Positions 23,348 to 34,356 of a stretch of DNA of 64,000 nt are shown here, one piece after another. Below the pieces are notes generated by a model, which ran no database searches, had not been told where the DNA came from, and saw only the letters and a list, made by a program, of their open reading frames with translations. Where the stretch lies: NCBI GenBank assembly GCA_000697355.1, contig JNEN01001206.1, positions 1 through 64,000 of the forward strand, written 5' to 3'. The translations under genes were made by a program, and so were the position numbers. The DNA comes from Syncephalastrum monosporum B8922 (lineage: Eukaryota > Mucoromycota > Mucoromycetes > Mucorales > Syncephalastraceae). Within the stretch, counting starts at the first letter, position 1; each line of letters starts with the position of its first letter.

Positions 23348-25406
23348 CTAGTAAATAGCCTCTCTAAAGGCAACCAGTTTTTCACCCTTGACTTGCGCTG
23401 TGGTTTTTTTGGTTGCAGAATACAAGGTCAGCCGCCAAACTTTAAAAAAAGCATGCGTGTGCATTAGGTGTTTGTACACTTACTTTCTTTGTCAACGACA
23501 AACTCGCCAGCGACATCACAGTCCTTAAGTGACGCCTTTTCGAGAATTTTGGCATTCTTGCCAATCACACAGCCATCCACCTTGGCACTACAGAACAAGA
23601 AATGAAACAGGCGTGCAAGTGTAAGTAGAGGGTTATCGTTTTATCGCTTCCTCTCCTTTTCTGCCCCTTCGAGAACTTACTTGTCCTCGATAACCACGTG
23701 GTCCATAATAATCGAGTTAGCAATTTTGACGTTCTTGCCAATGATACAGTGCATGCCGATACACGATTTCTTGACCGACGACCGCTCGTCGATCTTTGTG
23801 TAGTCACCAATCATGGAGTCGTTGCCAACCTGCGTCTTGGGCGCCACTTCGGCTGTCGCAGGCACGCGAATAACATTCTGCCCCTGCTTAGTTGCCTGTA
23901 TGGGAAGGCAGGGAGGTGTTTAGGTTCATCACACTCATGCATCTCACACACAATTTGGATGGCCGCCCGCCCTTCTTAATTGGACCGCTTCACCCGTTAC
24001 AGAATACAAACTTACATGGCGGTTCAGCTCGCTGTAACTGGCAATTGTGTTACCACGTCCACACACACCACCACGCTGGATGTACACATGTGTCGATACT
24101 GGGCTCGCCCAAGGCTTATCCAGTGTACCCTGCGTTTGCTCCTCGGGTGATGCAGTAGTTGACAGCGACAGTGCGGTTTTAAAGAGGACATCGGTCGAGC
24201 GCGCGTCTGCAGACAGGTAAGTATTTGTGTGTGTGTGCCCACTTCCCCCTTTCTCATTGCAGTCGCCCTGCCCCGCTTTTCCTTCCTTCTTCTGCCTTGG
24301 ACTTACATTCATTCACTTTTTCCCTTTCAACCATTTTTCTCTGATATTGGCACTTGACGAGCATGGGGATCAAATCCTCAGATATGCTTGAAATGTTTTC
24401 CTTGTCAGCAACCATGTCCAGCACCCAGCGCTTGAAAATGTACAAATGGGCATCTTGCAGGTCAGTGTGAAGCCGCACACGCGGAAATCTGTATGCAATA
24501 GGGTGCAAGTCGTGAGCATGAGATTTCACGGAACAAAAGGGCCCTGAGACTCCTCACAAAGAACATACTTTTCGAGGAGTGACATGCGCATGGAAAAATC
24601 TTCATCTGTGCTCTGCCGTGCCTTGTATACCAAAGATGACTGTGCAGAATCGATACCAACATACGGTAAAAGATCTACAGGATGCAAGTACATCAGCAAT
24701 TCAGGGCTTGATATGGCCTGCTATGTTACCTTCGTCTTTGCTATCCGTCAAAGTCGGTTCGAAAAACATGGCGGAGAGAGTGGGATTGCGGACACGATGA
24801 CTGTCGAGCAGGTCGCGAGGATCCATGTCCGTCACCAGATCACACGGGACAACAATAAAATCACGCTACAATGTTCGCTTAGTTATGCTCTCATTTTCCT
24901 TTCATCAATAAGTATGTTTGCTTCACCTCGATTTTGTCTTTTACGGATCGCAGTGCATCTGCCGTGCCAAAGTCTTCGTCCACGCTTATCACCGTGCAAT
25001 GCACGCTGCCCTGGTAAACGCGTGAGATATAAGCCGACAACTTTTGTGCAGCTGTGCCCGTCGACTGTATTAACAAGAGAGCATCTATCATTATGCATTA
25101 GATAACGCGTATTGCCTCAGCTCTCCATTCGATGTACAGCATACCGTGAATGCCAGCCTTCTCGAGCCAGTCGAGAGTGTATGCAATGATGGGTTTGTTG
25201 GCGACAGGCAGTAATGCTTTAGGTAGATTATCTTCTTCGGAAATAGGGTAAAGTCTGATGCATTTCGTTGCAGAAATAGGTTGTTAATAGAAGGGTTGCA
25301 GATGCTTCGATTGAGGTCGTATGAACCTGTTACTGCTGCCGTATCCTGCCAGGACAACAGCCTGGAATTCGCAGACGCGATGGTGGCGACTTTTGTCAAA
25401 TAGCAT
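23348..25406 (-). CDS. GCD1: Translation initiation factor eIF2B subunit gamma
   Basis: Gamma subunit of the guanine nucleotide exchange factor for eIF2, part of the catalytic epsilon-gamma pair in the cytosol. Ten exons (25406-25327, 25254-25145, 25084-24927, 24865-24730, 24674-24569, 24488-24307, 24206-24016, 23895-23681, 23587-23484, 23439-23348) give 457 aa, close to human EIF2B3 (452). The N-terminal nucleotidyltransferase-like domain reads CEFQAVVLAGYGSSNRLYP and PKALLPVANKPIIAYTLDWL, then VPCDLVTDMD. The middle shows LHTDLQDAHLYIFKRWVLD. The C-terminal left-handed beta-helix shows hexapeptide-type repeats (SMIGDYTKIDERSSVKKSCI). The start at 25406 gives a short extra N-terminus before CEFQAVV; a more upstream ATG at 25478 in the same frame is possible. 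Confidence 0.93.
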
Positions 25407-25722
25407 AAGGGAAGGGGAGACGAGCGGAACGGGTGCTGCGTCTGTGGCTTGAATACATGATTCTTCGGAAATGCACAATGTGAGTCACAGCCTTCATATT
25501 CATGGCGTGACCAAACGTCCTCAAGACTGGCACTTCAAGTTGATGCAACAGATATCAAGAGAACGGATACGTTGATAAGTACACTCTGAGCCTTAGTTGC
25601 TTAAGGTTGGAACAAAAGAGCGTTTTTGATATTATATCTGGCCAAATAATACTCAACTTGGACTGCTCTACAATGCTTTGCCATAGATCTTCCTATCGCG
25701 AATACATTATTTCTGCTGTTCG
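25407..25722. other. Intergenic between eIF2B gamma and monooxygenase
   Basis: Promoter side of eIF2B gamma (minus) and 3' flank of the monooxygenase (minus). An in-frame ATG at 25478 could extend eIF2B gamma. Otherwise nothing seen. Confidence 0.5.
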
Positions 25723-27855
25723 TTATTTAAGATAAGTGCGCATAAGGTCTAAGGCTCTATCAATATCGGCTTGGGATCGCACAAGGCAGCTATAGGCGAT
25801 GTAAAGGTCAGGGCGAATGATAACAAGTGCAGCCGGTGGATTAGCTTCGTGAAGGTATTCCGTCAAGCCAACCCGTTTGGACACCGTAAATTGATCTTGA
25901 ACCAGGCGAACGTGGTCCTCAACCCAAAACACGTCTGCTGCATCTTCCTTGTTCTCCTTGACATAAAACGGCAGACGATAACTGTTCACTCCACACGACG
26001 GCTCGATGATCACACGACCCCAGGTCTCGTTGGGCAATGGCGCCTTGTAAAAATATTCCGTCCATGGAAAGAGAGGCTGCGAGGAGTAGCGGCTTGTGAC
26101 GAGCATAGCAACGTGTTTGTTGCGAGCAGTATGGTTAAAAAGGATCCGTCGCAGAGTGAGGCGCTCCACCGGGTCGTCTCCTAAGCAGCGGCGGACTAAG
26201 GCGTTACTATCCTTAATCATGGTACCGGGCTCCACAAGTTTCGCAGCATCGTTCGGCCGAGGGAATATAAGGGATGAATTGATAACAATTTGGTTCTAGG
26301 AATTGTATAGGAAGTGTTAAACAGGGGTTTTCGTAGCACTAATGTATATGCTCACTTGGAGAATGCCTTCAATGAGTTTGGAGCGTAAACTGTCAAACCA
26401 CAGTACGGCACGGATAGCTGTTACACGCACAAGACTGTAGAGCCAGTTGTCCGTGATACCAGCAGCAGTGACCGATCCCGTTGCTTTCATGGTGGCCTCC
26501 ACAATAGGTTCCCTCTTGACAATACAAAAGTGTCAATGCGGTTAGAGCTTCAATAAAGCAGTATAAATCGTCTTACCTCAATATTGTAGGAATCCAAGAG
26601 CTTCTCTGGGTCGCTCGACTTGCCTCTGAGGACCAGGGAAAGCTTCCATGCAAGATTGTCAGCTAAGTGTAAATACAAAAGTTAGCTCAAACGACCTGGC
26701 ACAAGTCATAGTATGAACACCTTCACGTACCATCCTGCAAGCCCAAATTCATACCCTGCCCACCTGCAGGCGAGTGACAATGAGCGGCGTCTATGCATTT
26801 TAGTTACATGGTCAGTTTACATTCTTATGAGTGGTGTGTTCCAATTTCTGGTTTACCTCCTATGACAAATGCATGACCGCGGCGGAATCCATTGGCTTTG
26901 CGCTCATTAATGCGGAAATTTGAAATCCAGGTCGGATCAGTCGCGGTCACCTTCAAAGGAGCCAGACGCTCATCAAGGATTTTCTGCAAATCTTCCAGAC
27001 TGAGTTCGGACTCAATGCCATGGGTTGGAGAATGACGTTCGGCCTTGTCTAGCTCGTAGCTGCCAATGTTGCCGAATATACGAACGCGTAGACTGCCATC
27101 TTCGTAGCACTTGAGGGGAAACAAGCCGAAAACACCCTTTTCTTGATAAAAGAATTTACCGTACAGGCTGTCTGACAGGTATTTTGTCGCGTCCTCGCCT
27201 GTCAGAACCACATCTGCGAGAGCGAAGCGTGTTGCGACCGCATAACCTTCATATGTCCATCCATCCGTTACGCGACGGACCTTGGAATGTGTGCCATCCG
27301 CGCCAACAATATATTTGGCGTGAATGACTTCTTCTTGATCACTTTCGCCTTCTTGCTTTCGGACGCGTACTTCGACTCTGTCACCGGACTGGCTATATCC
27401 AAGGCAGCTGGTCTCCCAGTGGATGGGTGTGCCAAGAGAGAGCAGTAAATCACCTAGAATGGATTCCGTACGGTCTTGGCTCAGCCCAGTGAGGTGCGGG
27501 TATGGGTTATCGAGAGTTGAGATGGCGACGGTGCCGGCCTTGCTTCCATGGATGAAAACTTCGACGCCCCGGATCACATTGGCTTCTTTCAGAAAGTGCG
27601 AAGCAATGCCCCGGTTTTCGAGAACTTCGATTGTGCGGGCCGTCATACCAAGAGCACGGCTTTGGTACTGTGCGGGACTCTTTTTAGTGTCGCAGATGTA
27701 GACACTGTGTCCTGCTTTCACGAGCTAATTTGAGATACATCTCCATGATCAGTATATGCTTAACGAACGGGTATCCGCTGTGCAGCAGTGTATTTTACCT
27801 GATATGCAAAAAAAAGACCAACTGGTCCTGCTCCAGAAACGAAACAGTCGTACAT
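25723..27855 (-). CDS. FAD-dependent aromatic monooxygenase (PheA/TfdB type)
   Basis: Class A flavin monooxygenase that hydroxylates aromatic compounds with NAD(P)H. Six exons (27855-27799, 27724-26857, 26790-26731, 26662-26577, 26514-26356, 26295-25723) give 600 aa. The N-terminal Rossmann motif is GAGPVG (residues 7-12), the second nucleotide motif is YIVGADGTHSKVRR, and the FAD-ribose motif is VIGGDAAHCHSPAGGQGMN, assembled across an intron. The last ~190 residues match the thioredoxin-like C-terminal domain of phenol hydroxylase-type enzymes. The start MYDCFVSG is chosen because it lies directly before the Rossmann strand; a further upstream ATG (27942) would need an intron without an AG acceptor. 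No signal peptide. The substrate is not determinable; detoxification or catabolism of phenolics is the usual role. Confidence 0.9.
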
Positions 27856-28460
27856 TATTAGTGCTTTGTTTTAAGAAAAAGAAAAAGTCGATCTCACGTC
27901 CCAATTCATTTTATAGACACTTTTGAGCTCGGCTGCGGACATTGTGTTTACCCTTTGCCGTGTCTATTCTAATTGGTTGATGTCTTTCCCTCACCTCCTT
28001 AGCCTTTTGAGCACGAATTTTGTAGAGACAACATATGTATTATGAATGTCATAGAAAAGCCTGGGTTTGAGGCTTACTTGACCGCACATATGCCTATCAC
28101 CTTGAATATGCAAAGCTGCTTATTCCGGATGGCTGCAAGAAACCGATGTGTAACGTTTGCCATTTATGAATCAACTCTGGCTAGTCCATATAAGATACCT
28201 GACTCGTCTGACTATTGACTCGCTAGTTACTACTATATACAATGTTACTGACGAATGTACGACGCTACAGAGGTGTTATATAGACTTAAGCGACAGGTAA
28301 CAATGTATGTAAGCTGAAGACACCGTCAATAGACACTTCCTGTTGTCAAATGCATGTTAAAATTTCTATAGGGATGAGATGTCTATATGCTTCGACAGGT
28401 ATATAAAACCAGAGAAATTGCATAGCTACTACATACAGGAAAGACCAGACTTCTCTTATA
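27856..28460. other. Intergenic 0.6 kb
   Basis: Promoter of the monooxygenase and 3' flank of the ABC1-like kinase gene. AT-rich, no gene or repeat seen. Confidence 0.5.
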
Positions 28461-30275
28461 TCACGAGTTATTAAGAAGATACGTCCAAAGGCTGAGTTCG
28501 ATACGCTGATATTTCCACCAAGCTACGACGAGTGTCTTTAAGAGCTGCCATGTAAACCCCACTCGGCTGAGCTGGTCCCAGATCTTGTCTTTGGTCTCAA
28601 TCCACACAGCTTCAGCACAATACTGGCCCATAATGGCGTAGGTCACGTATGGTGAAGCGACGGTTCCTTTCCTGAGTGCTTCATCCACATTACGCAGCAG
28701 ATCGCTCGTCTTGAGCAATAGCAACATGACACGTGGCAGAGTGGCAAAGATATTTTTGATGCGACGCAAAAAACGCATGCCATCCTTGTTGGCAACGCGT
28801 TCTTTTTCGAGGGCGGAGCGAGGCACAGATAGCTGGGCATCGCGGATGGTGTGCCATTCGCGACCGGTCAAGAGAGAAGCAAAAAGACGATGATCTGAGC
28901 CGCCAACGCCAGCACAATATTTTTCGATGCTTTCTTCATCGCCTTCAATCACGGCTGTCCACAGACGGGCATAATTAAGGCGCAAATCATCAGGCACGGT
29001 GCGGTAGAGGCCATGGTCAAGAAGAACAATGTCAAAGGCGGGGCGCCCGCGGTGGCGTGGGCCTTGATGTGGACGCACGAGGATGTTTCCGGGATCTATA
29101 AAGATACACCCCGTTAAAAATGGCAAGCATGACATTAGGCCTGGCCAGACAGAAGGCGGGCTGTGCTTACGAGGATCACAATGGACATATCCATTCAAAA
29201 AAATCATTTTCGAGTAGATGGTCATGAGTTCTGTGGAGACGGCGGACGGCTCAATGCGGTGTCGCTGCATATATTCGAGGTCATCGACACGCGCACCTTC
29301 CATGACTGGGTCACAAGATCAGTATATTGACAAATAGAAGCATAGAAACGAGTCATTTGATGGATTTGGCCACTTACACTCCATGCATAATATACGCTTG
29401 TGGGCAAACATGACTTGAGGCACGACGAGCGCAGTCTGGGTGTCACATGCAAATTGAGTCGTCAAGCGCCGAGCATGGTTGGCTTCGTTTCGAAAGTCGA
29501 GTTCCTGAGGCAACGAGCCTCGCATGTCTTCTGAGACCCAATGGAAACCAAAGTCTGGAAACCACCACTGTATGGCATCAAAGATCCAGGATACAGTGTC
29601 AATGTCGAGCTGACAGAATGCCTCGACCTGCGGATGCTGTAATTTTACTGCCACGACTTGGTCTGTCTCCCGTAACCGGGCTCGGTGGACCTGTGCTAAT
29701 GAAGCCACACCGATCGGTTCCGGGTCGAACTCGCTAAAGAGACTGTCCAGATCTTGACCGCAATCTTGGATCACGAGTTGCCGAATGTCGTCCAAGGTCG
29801 TTTTGCTTGTGCAACGATCTTGGCATCGTGCCAGAGTGGAAGTGTACTCTTCAGGCAAAATGAAAACCATGGACGACAAGTGTTGTCCCCATTTGATGAA
29901 GATACCGCCCAGGGATTCCATAGTGGCCAGCACTCGTTCGGCGGATCGTGTATGACAGGCTGATTTAGCAGCCTCGTCGCCATCGGTCGTTAAGAACATC
30001 CACTGGTAATCGATGGCAATGCGCAAGCCCGTAAAGGCAGCCTGCCCAGTACGGTGACATGCTTTAAGGACGTAGCTGAGGTCGTCTCTGTTTGTATATG
30101 CAAGTGCAGCTGCTCCACCAAGAGCAGCTGTCGAGGCCACGGTATGAAGGGGACGAGAGAAGCGAAGAGGTTTGGAGGCAAAAGATCGGCGGGACACGGG
30201 TAGGGCATTCGACCTGAGGGTTGATCTTATTGGCAGAGTCGTCTGAAGTGACAGAAAGGTCCGGGACCTAAGCAT
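28461..30275 (-). CDS. Mitochondrial ABC1/ADCK-family (UbiB-like) kinase, MCP2/ADCK1 type
   Basis: Atypical protein-kinase-like ATPase of the ABC1/UbiB family. Three exons (30275-29378, 29305-29171, 29095-28461) give 555 aa. The first ~60 residues are Arg/Ser-rich with few acids (MLRSRTFLSLQTTLPIRSTL), a mitochondrial presequence, followed by a short hydrophobic stretch (TAALGGAAALAY). Family motifs: the KxGQ-type motif as FIKWGQHLSSM, the catalytic Lys in VAVKLQHP, QELDFRNEANHARR, HCDPHPGNILV built across an intron, and the metal-binding segment LLDHGLYR. The long C-terminal helical region (MLLLLKTSDLLRNVDEALRKG) fits the MCP2/ADCK1-ADCK5 branch better than COQ8. The expected role is mitochondrial lipid homeostasis in the inner membrane; substrate unknown. 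Confidence 0.9.
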
Positions 30276-30609
30276 GATTGTTGTGTTATCAACTGTACGT
30301 AGGTACAGTAGTTAATTAGGTAAGTAGAAAGGGACGGAAAGGGGGGAAAGCAAACAAGTCGGCGCATCGAAATCCGAGCTCAGGTAGCACAGAGGCCACG
30401 GGTACCTGATCCGTGCACTCTTTCCTATCATTTTCAAAATTACGGGCTAGAAGGATATACGGACTTTATTGCATGAGAAAAAAAAAATAGAAAGGAAAAA
30501 AAAAACAAAGAATATATGTGAGATGGAGAAGAAGAGGGAGGGGAAGGATAATCATGGAAAATGGGAAAAAGAAAAGAGAAACTTATTGATGAGTTATTTC
30601 CCCCATTAA
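30276..30609. other. Intergenic, purine-rich
   Basis: Promoter of the ABC1-like kinase gene and 3' flank of the bHLH gene. Long A-rich/GA-rich runs on the plus strand (30470-30580) and nothing else of note. Confidence 0.5.
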
Positions 30610-31856
30610 TCAGGGCTGGTGGTCGGTGCCAATGTGAAGATTACCGAACTGCTGTTGAAACTGCAGCGAACCCATCCGCTCATGACGGCCCCCATCCTTA
30701 TCGTTCTTTTGCGGCTGGGGCGGTTGCATAATGTTTGCATCGGTGGAGACCGTGGCAGCCGGTTTGATGTGCGGTTTTCCTTCGGGAATAGGCTCGCCCC
30801 TTTTCGCAGCTTCAATGTGCTGCTCAAGCTCTTGAACTCTGTTCTTGTACTGCGCTAGTTGATCGCGGAGTTCCCGTATGTGATCGACCGAGAGTTTCAA
30901 GATGGTCCCCTTGTTGATTGCTTTGCCATTTGCGGCAGCCTGGCTACTCGATACAGACATCACATTCGATGTCGTAGGTGCATTTTCAAGCAAATGCTCT
31001 GGTAAGAGAGTCGAGAGTTCTAAATTTCAAGGTAACAAAAATAGCTCTAGCGTGAGAACGGATATACAAGAGAAAAAAATAGGGGGCGGGGGCGGGCTGC
31101 GTTGGGCAATGAGACAGGGAAACAGATGGAGAGAGAGAGAGAGAGAGAGAGAGCGAGGATCAGCAGAATTGCTTTTTCTTTTTTTGCTCACCTTGGATAC
31201 GCTCATTGATATTATCGCGTCGCCGTCTCTCAACCGCATTGTGCGACTCTCGTCGCCGTCGTCGCTTTTCAAACATTTCTTGCAGGCTATTTATTGTGTA
31301 TGTGCATGTGTTAGAGTACTGTAAATAAATAACGGGCAAATGCTTAAGATGACGTATATTGGATGTACACTTACTTTCGCTGCTGAGCTTCCATATCATC
31401 ATCGGGGTTGGCAAAGGAAGCGTCGAGGTGACCGGTTGAAGTGGTGGGCGATACGATGAGATCACGGCCGCCGCCGAAAACGGGACTTTGGCCAAAGGAA
31501 GAGCCTGTAGAATCCAGGCTGGTACCGAGCCAGCTCTGGCTTCCGTTATCATAAGGCATACTTGAACTAGCTCGCCCTGAGGACGTGGCTAGGCCTGCCG
31601 CAGCTGCTGCCGCTGCCACTGCTGCTGCACCCGAGGGCGGGCTCATTGCCATGCCAAACGAGCCTTGGCGATGATGGTGCAATCCGTAACCGCCATTGCC
31701 GGCACCGTTGTTGGCGCCGTTCATACCGGCGCTGCTTCCACTTCCATGGAATACTCTGCTATTTCGAACAGGTACAGCTCCGACTGTCGTATGCGGAGTG
31801 CCCCCCATCGAGGTGTATTGGTCTTGTTGAAACTCGGAGGCTGTGGGTGAATACAT
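30610..31856 (-). CDS. bHLH transcription factor (USF/MITF-like basic region)
   Basis: Three exons (31856-31375, 31286-31192, 30998-30610) give 321 aa. The basic helix-loop-helix domain covers about residues 162-245, split across introns: KRRRRESHNAVERRRRDNIN, then ERIQEHLLEN, a loop of about 25 residues, and KGTILKLSVDHIRELRDQL. The basic region has the H-x3-E-x3-R pattern that reads E-boxes of CACGTG type. A leucine-zipper-like heptad follows (LAQYKNRVQELEQHI). The N-terminus is Gly/Ala/Ser-rich with a poly-Ala run. It should act in the nucleus as a dimer; target genes are unknown. The basic region is encoded by its own 95-nt exon. Confidence 0.9.
31129..31153. repeat. (GA)n microsatellite in bHLH intron 2
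   Basis: About 12 GA units inside the second intron of the bHLH gene, next to a G-rich tract (31081-31100). Confidence 0.9.
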
Positions 31857-32275
31857 CTTGGTGTCTTGTGCTTTGTTATATCGGTTGCGCTCTTGCTTTA
31901 CTTATGTACAGAATACTGGGTGTCTTTAAACATAGAACAAATTGAAAAGAGAGGGAAGAAAGGAACAGGCAGGCCGTGTGAGACACCTGACCTGCTGGGA
32001 GTCACGGCTTGCCTGCATTGTGTTACCTGGCGTGCTTTCAAAACACAGGGAAAAAAGCCTCGCTTTTTCATTTTTATTACTGGCTGCTCGCATCTTCTCG
32101 TTATTTCAAATACTTGGACATGTATACATACAATTCACTGAAATAACGGATCTTCACCACCCCATACATATTAGAAAAAGGAAAGGGGGGGGGAAATAGT
32201 GACATGATAGGATATTACAAATATAAGATAGATAAATAATTGCATCGAAACCAAAAGACTCACGCACCGCGTTTT
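31857..32275. other. Intergenic
   Basis: Promoter of the bHLH gene and 3' flank of the permease gene, both minus. A G run lies at 32184-32193. No gene seen. Confidence 0.5.
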
Positions 32276-34356
32276 CTATTCTTTTGTTTGGACTTCTTGC
32301 TTCGACGCTGACAAGATAGAACCGTCGTCGTCGTCGCCAAGAACCACCTCCTTGCCATCGACGACACGGACCGGTCCAGTGAACCATTTGCGGCCCCATA
32401 TCGCATAATAGCCCACGGAGCAAATCATAATGAAAGCGAATGGGACAATGGCATAGTTCATAGTATCAGGGGTGATAGGAGCCTCGGTCGGGCAGATGAA
32501 GAGGGCGCAGGTGAAGATCAACCAGCAAGACGAGATAATGCCCGTAATGGTGCTGAAGCGACCCAAATTCCACGGGCCTGGCTTGAACGTGTTGCGCGAC
32601 ACCGTAATACGCAGCACAATGGGCACCAAATACGACAGCTGCGAACCGATGGTGTTGACCGAAACAATAGCTTCGTACGCAGTGCTGTTGATCATATATA
32701 GAATGCCCACAATTCCGGAGACAAATACGTTGAACCAGACGGCATTGACCGGGTTGTTCGTCTTCTTGTTGAGATGGTGAAGATGCTTCGAGAAAGGCAT
32801 AGCACCGTCACGAGCAAACGCGTACACCATACGCGACGAGCCAAGCGTCAGACTGGCACCGCAAAAGAAAATCGACAGCATGACAAATATCAGAAAGACC
32901 ATGGTCCACGCGTTGCCGACGCCATCGACAAACACTTGCACCATCTGAGGCTGTATCGCACTCTCGCTAACGATCTGGTTGGCATAGTCCTTGACCATGA
33001 ACGAGACGCCAAGCAAGAAAATAAAGCCAGATGTCGCATTGGCTGCCACAGCCATGAGGATACCAAAAGGTGAGCCGTGTTGCGAGTTCTTAGTCTCTGA
33101 AAACAAGCGAACTCTGTTTGAGCATAGAATAATTTGACGAACGTTATGTATCTTACCTTCACTCATATGGGCAGCACTGTCATAGCCGGAAAGAGTATAC
33201 TGCGATTGCAGAATGACAAGAAGGAACGCAAAACCATCGCTGGAGAAGCCGGAGCCATTATAGAATTCGCTGAACTATGTGTAACAAGAAAGAATCAGGG
33301 GGGATTCATTGCCTACATGCTCTAAGAGAGAATTTGTGCTTACCACGAACGAGCCAGTCGCAAGCGGGCGAGTCAGTGCCAGACCGACAATGACAATGAG
33401 CAAAATTCCAACCATGTTGACGTAGACTAGAACGAGGAGAGACATTAACGATGAGTCACCTGATATACCAGAAAGAGAGAATAATCCACTTACAGGCAAA
33501 TTGGTTCATGATGCCACTCCAGCTGACAGCTACTGAGTTCATGACACCGTGGATGAGGAGGATACCGACGTAAATACCATACTGCATATACACAGATGTG
33601 TCGACGTCGGGGCGCCACACATTGATGACACCTGCAATGAACTGGGCTAAGCCAAGATCGACAGATGTGATACCGACTGTTCCAGGATGATAGTTTTGTG
33701 AGTCATTTCATAATTCTTGTATAAATAGCAGATATACTTACAGCACAAGCCGATCCAGTTGAACCAGCCTGTAAGCCAGCAGGCCAGTGGCATATACCGA
33801 CCCGGTGCAAGCCGGGACGCCCAGAAATATAAACCTTATCATTGGAAATGTGAGACAAGAGATGCAATACAATCAAACAGCGACATGTCCTTACCTCCTG
33901 TGGTGGGGAAAGCACTACAAATTTCGGCCAGAGACATGGCTACGATCATAGTGAAAGTACCGGTGATAAACCAGCCCCAGATTACACCCAAGCTGCCGGC
34001 ATCGACCATGGCGTCGCCCCACATCTATATTCGAATGCACGAGGTAAGTATTTCCATGGATAGGGTATTGAAAAAACGAACTCACGGGCGTTAAACCAGA
34101 CAGAATAGAGCAGCATGAAAAAGCAATAGCGAAATTGGAGAAGCCAGAAATAGAACGGCTCAAATCCTACCGGTAGATCATTTCATAAATGCTTGCTCAT
34201 GCATAAAATACGACAGTTGTTTGTTGCAAGGCCAGATTATCTTACCTGAGTGTAACCCAGCTCTTGGAGCAGTTGCTCATCCGCAGTCAGGCCGGGTTGA
34301 CCTGCTTCTTCCACTGTCTTTTCGGTGGACTTTTTCCCGAGAACACCAAGCGGCAT
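32276..34356 (-). CDS. APC-superfamily permease (GABA/choline type, UGA4/HNM1-like)
   Basis: Amino-acid/polyamine/organocation transporter, probably in the plasma membrane. Eight exons (34356-34246, 34166-34086, 34024-33895, 33834-33742, 33676-33494, 33426-33344, 33274-33157, 33096-32276) give 539 aa, the usual size, with about 12 hydrophobic segments. Family signatures: DLSRSISGFSNFAIAFSCCS near the N-terminus, SLAEICSAFPTTGGLYFWAS spanning an intron, SGYDSAAHMSEE in the middle, and FFCGASLTLGSSRMVYAFAR. These patterns match the GABA/choline permease branch (UGA4, HNM1). The acidic cytosolic tail ends DDDDGSILSASKQEVQTKE. The substrate (GABA, choline or another amine) cannot be told from sequence alone. 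Confidence 0.93.

Noticed and set aside
27898..27942. Extra first exon of the FAD monooxygenase starting MSAAELKSV
   Set aside because: It would need an intron ending in TG rather than AG; the ATG directly before the Rossmann strand explains the N-terminus without it.
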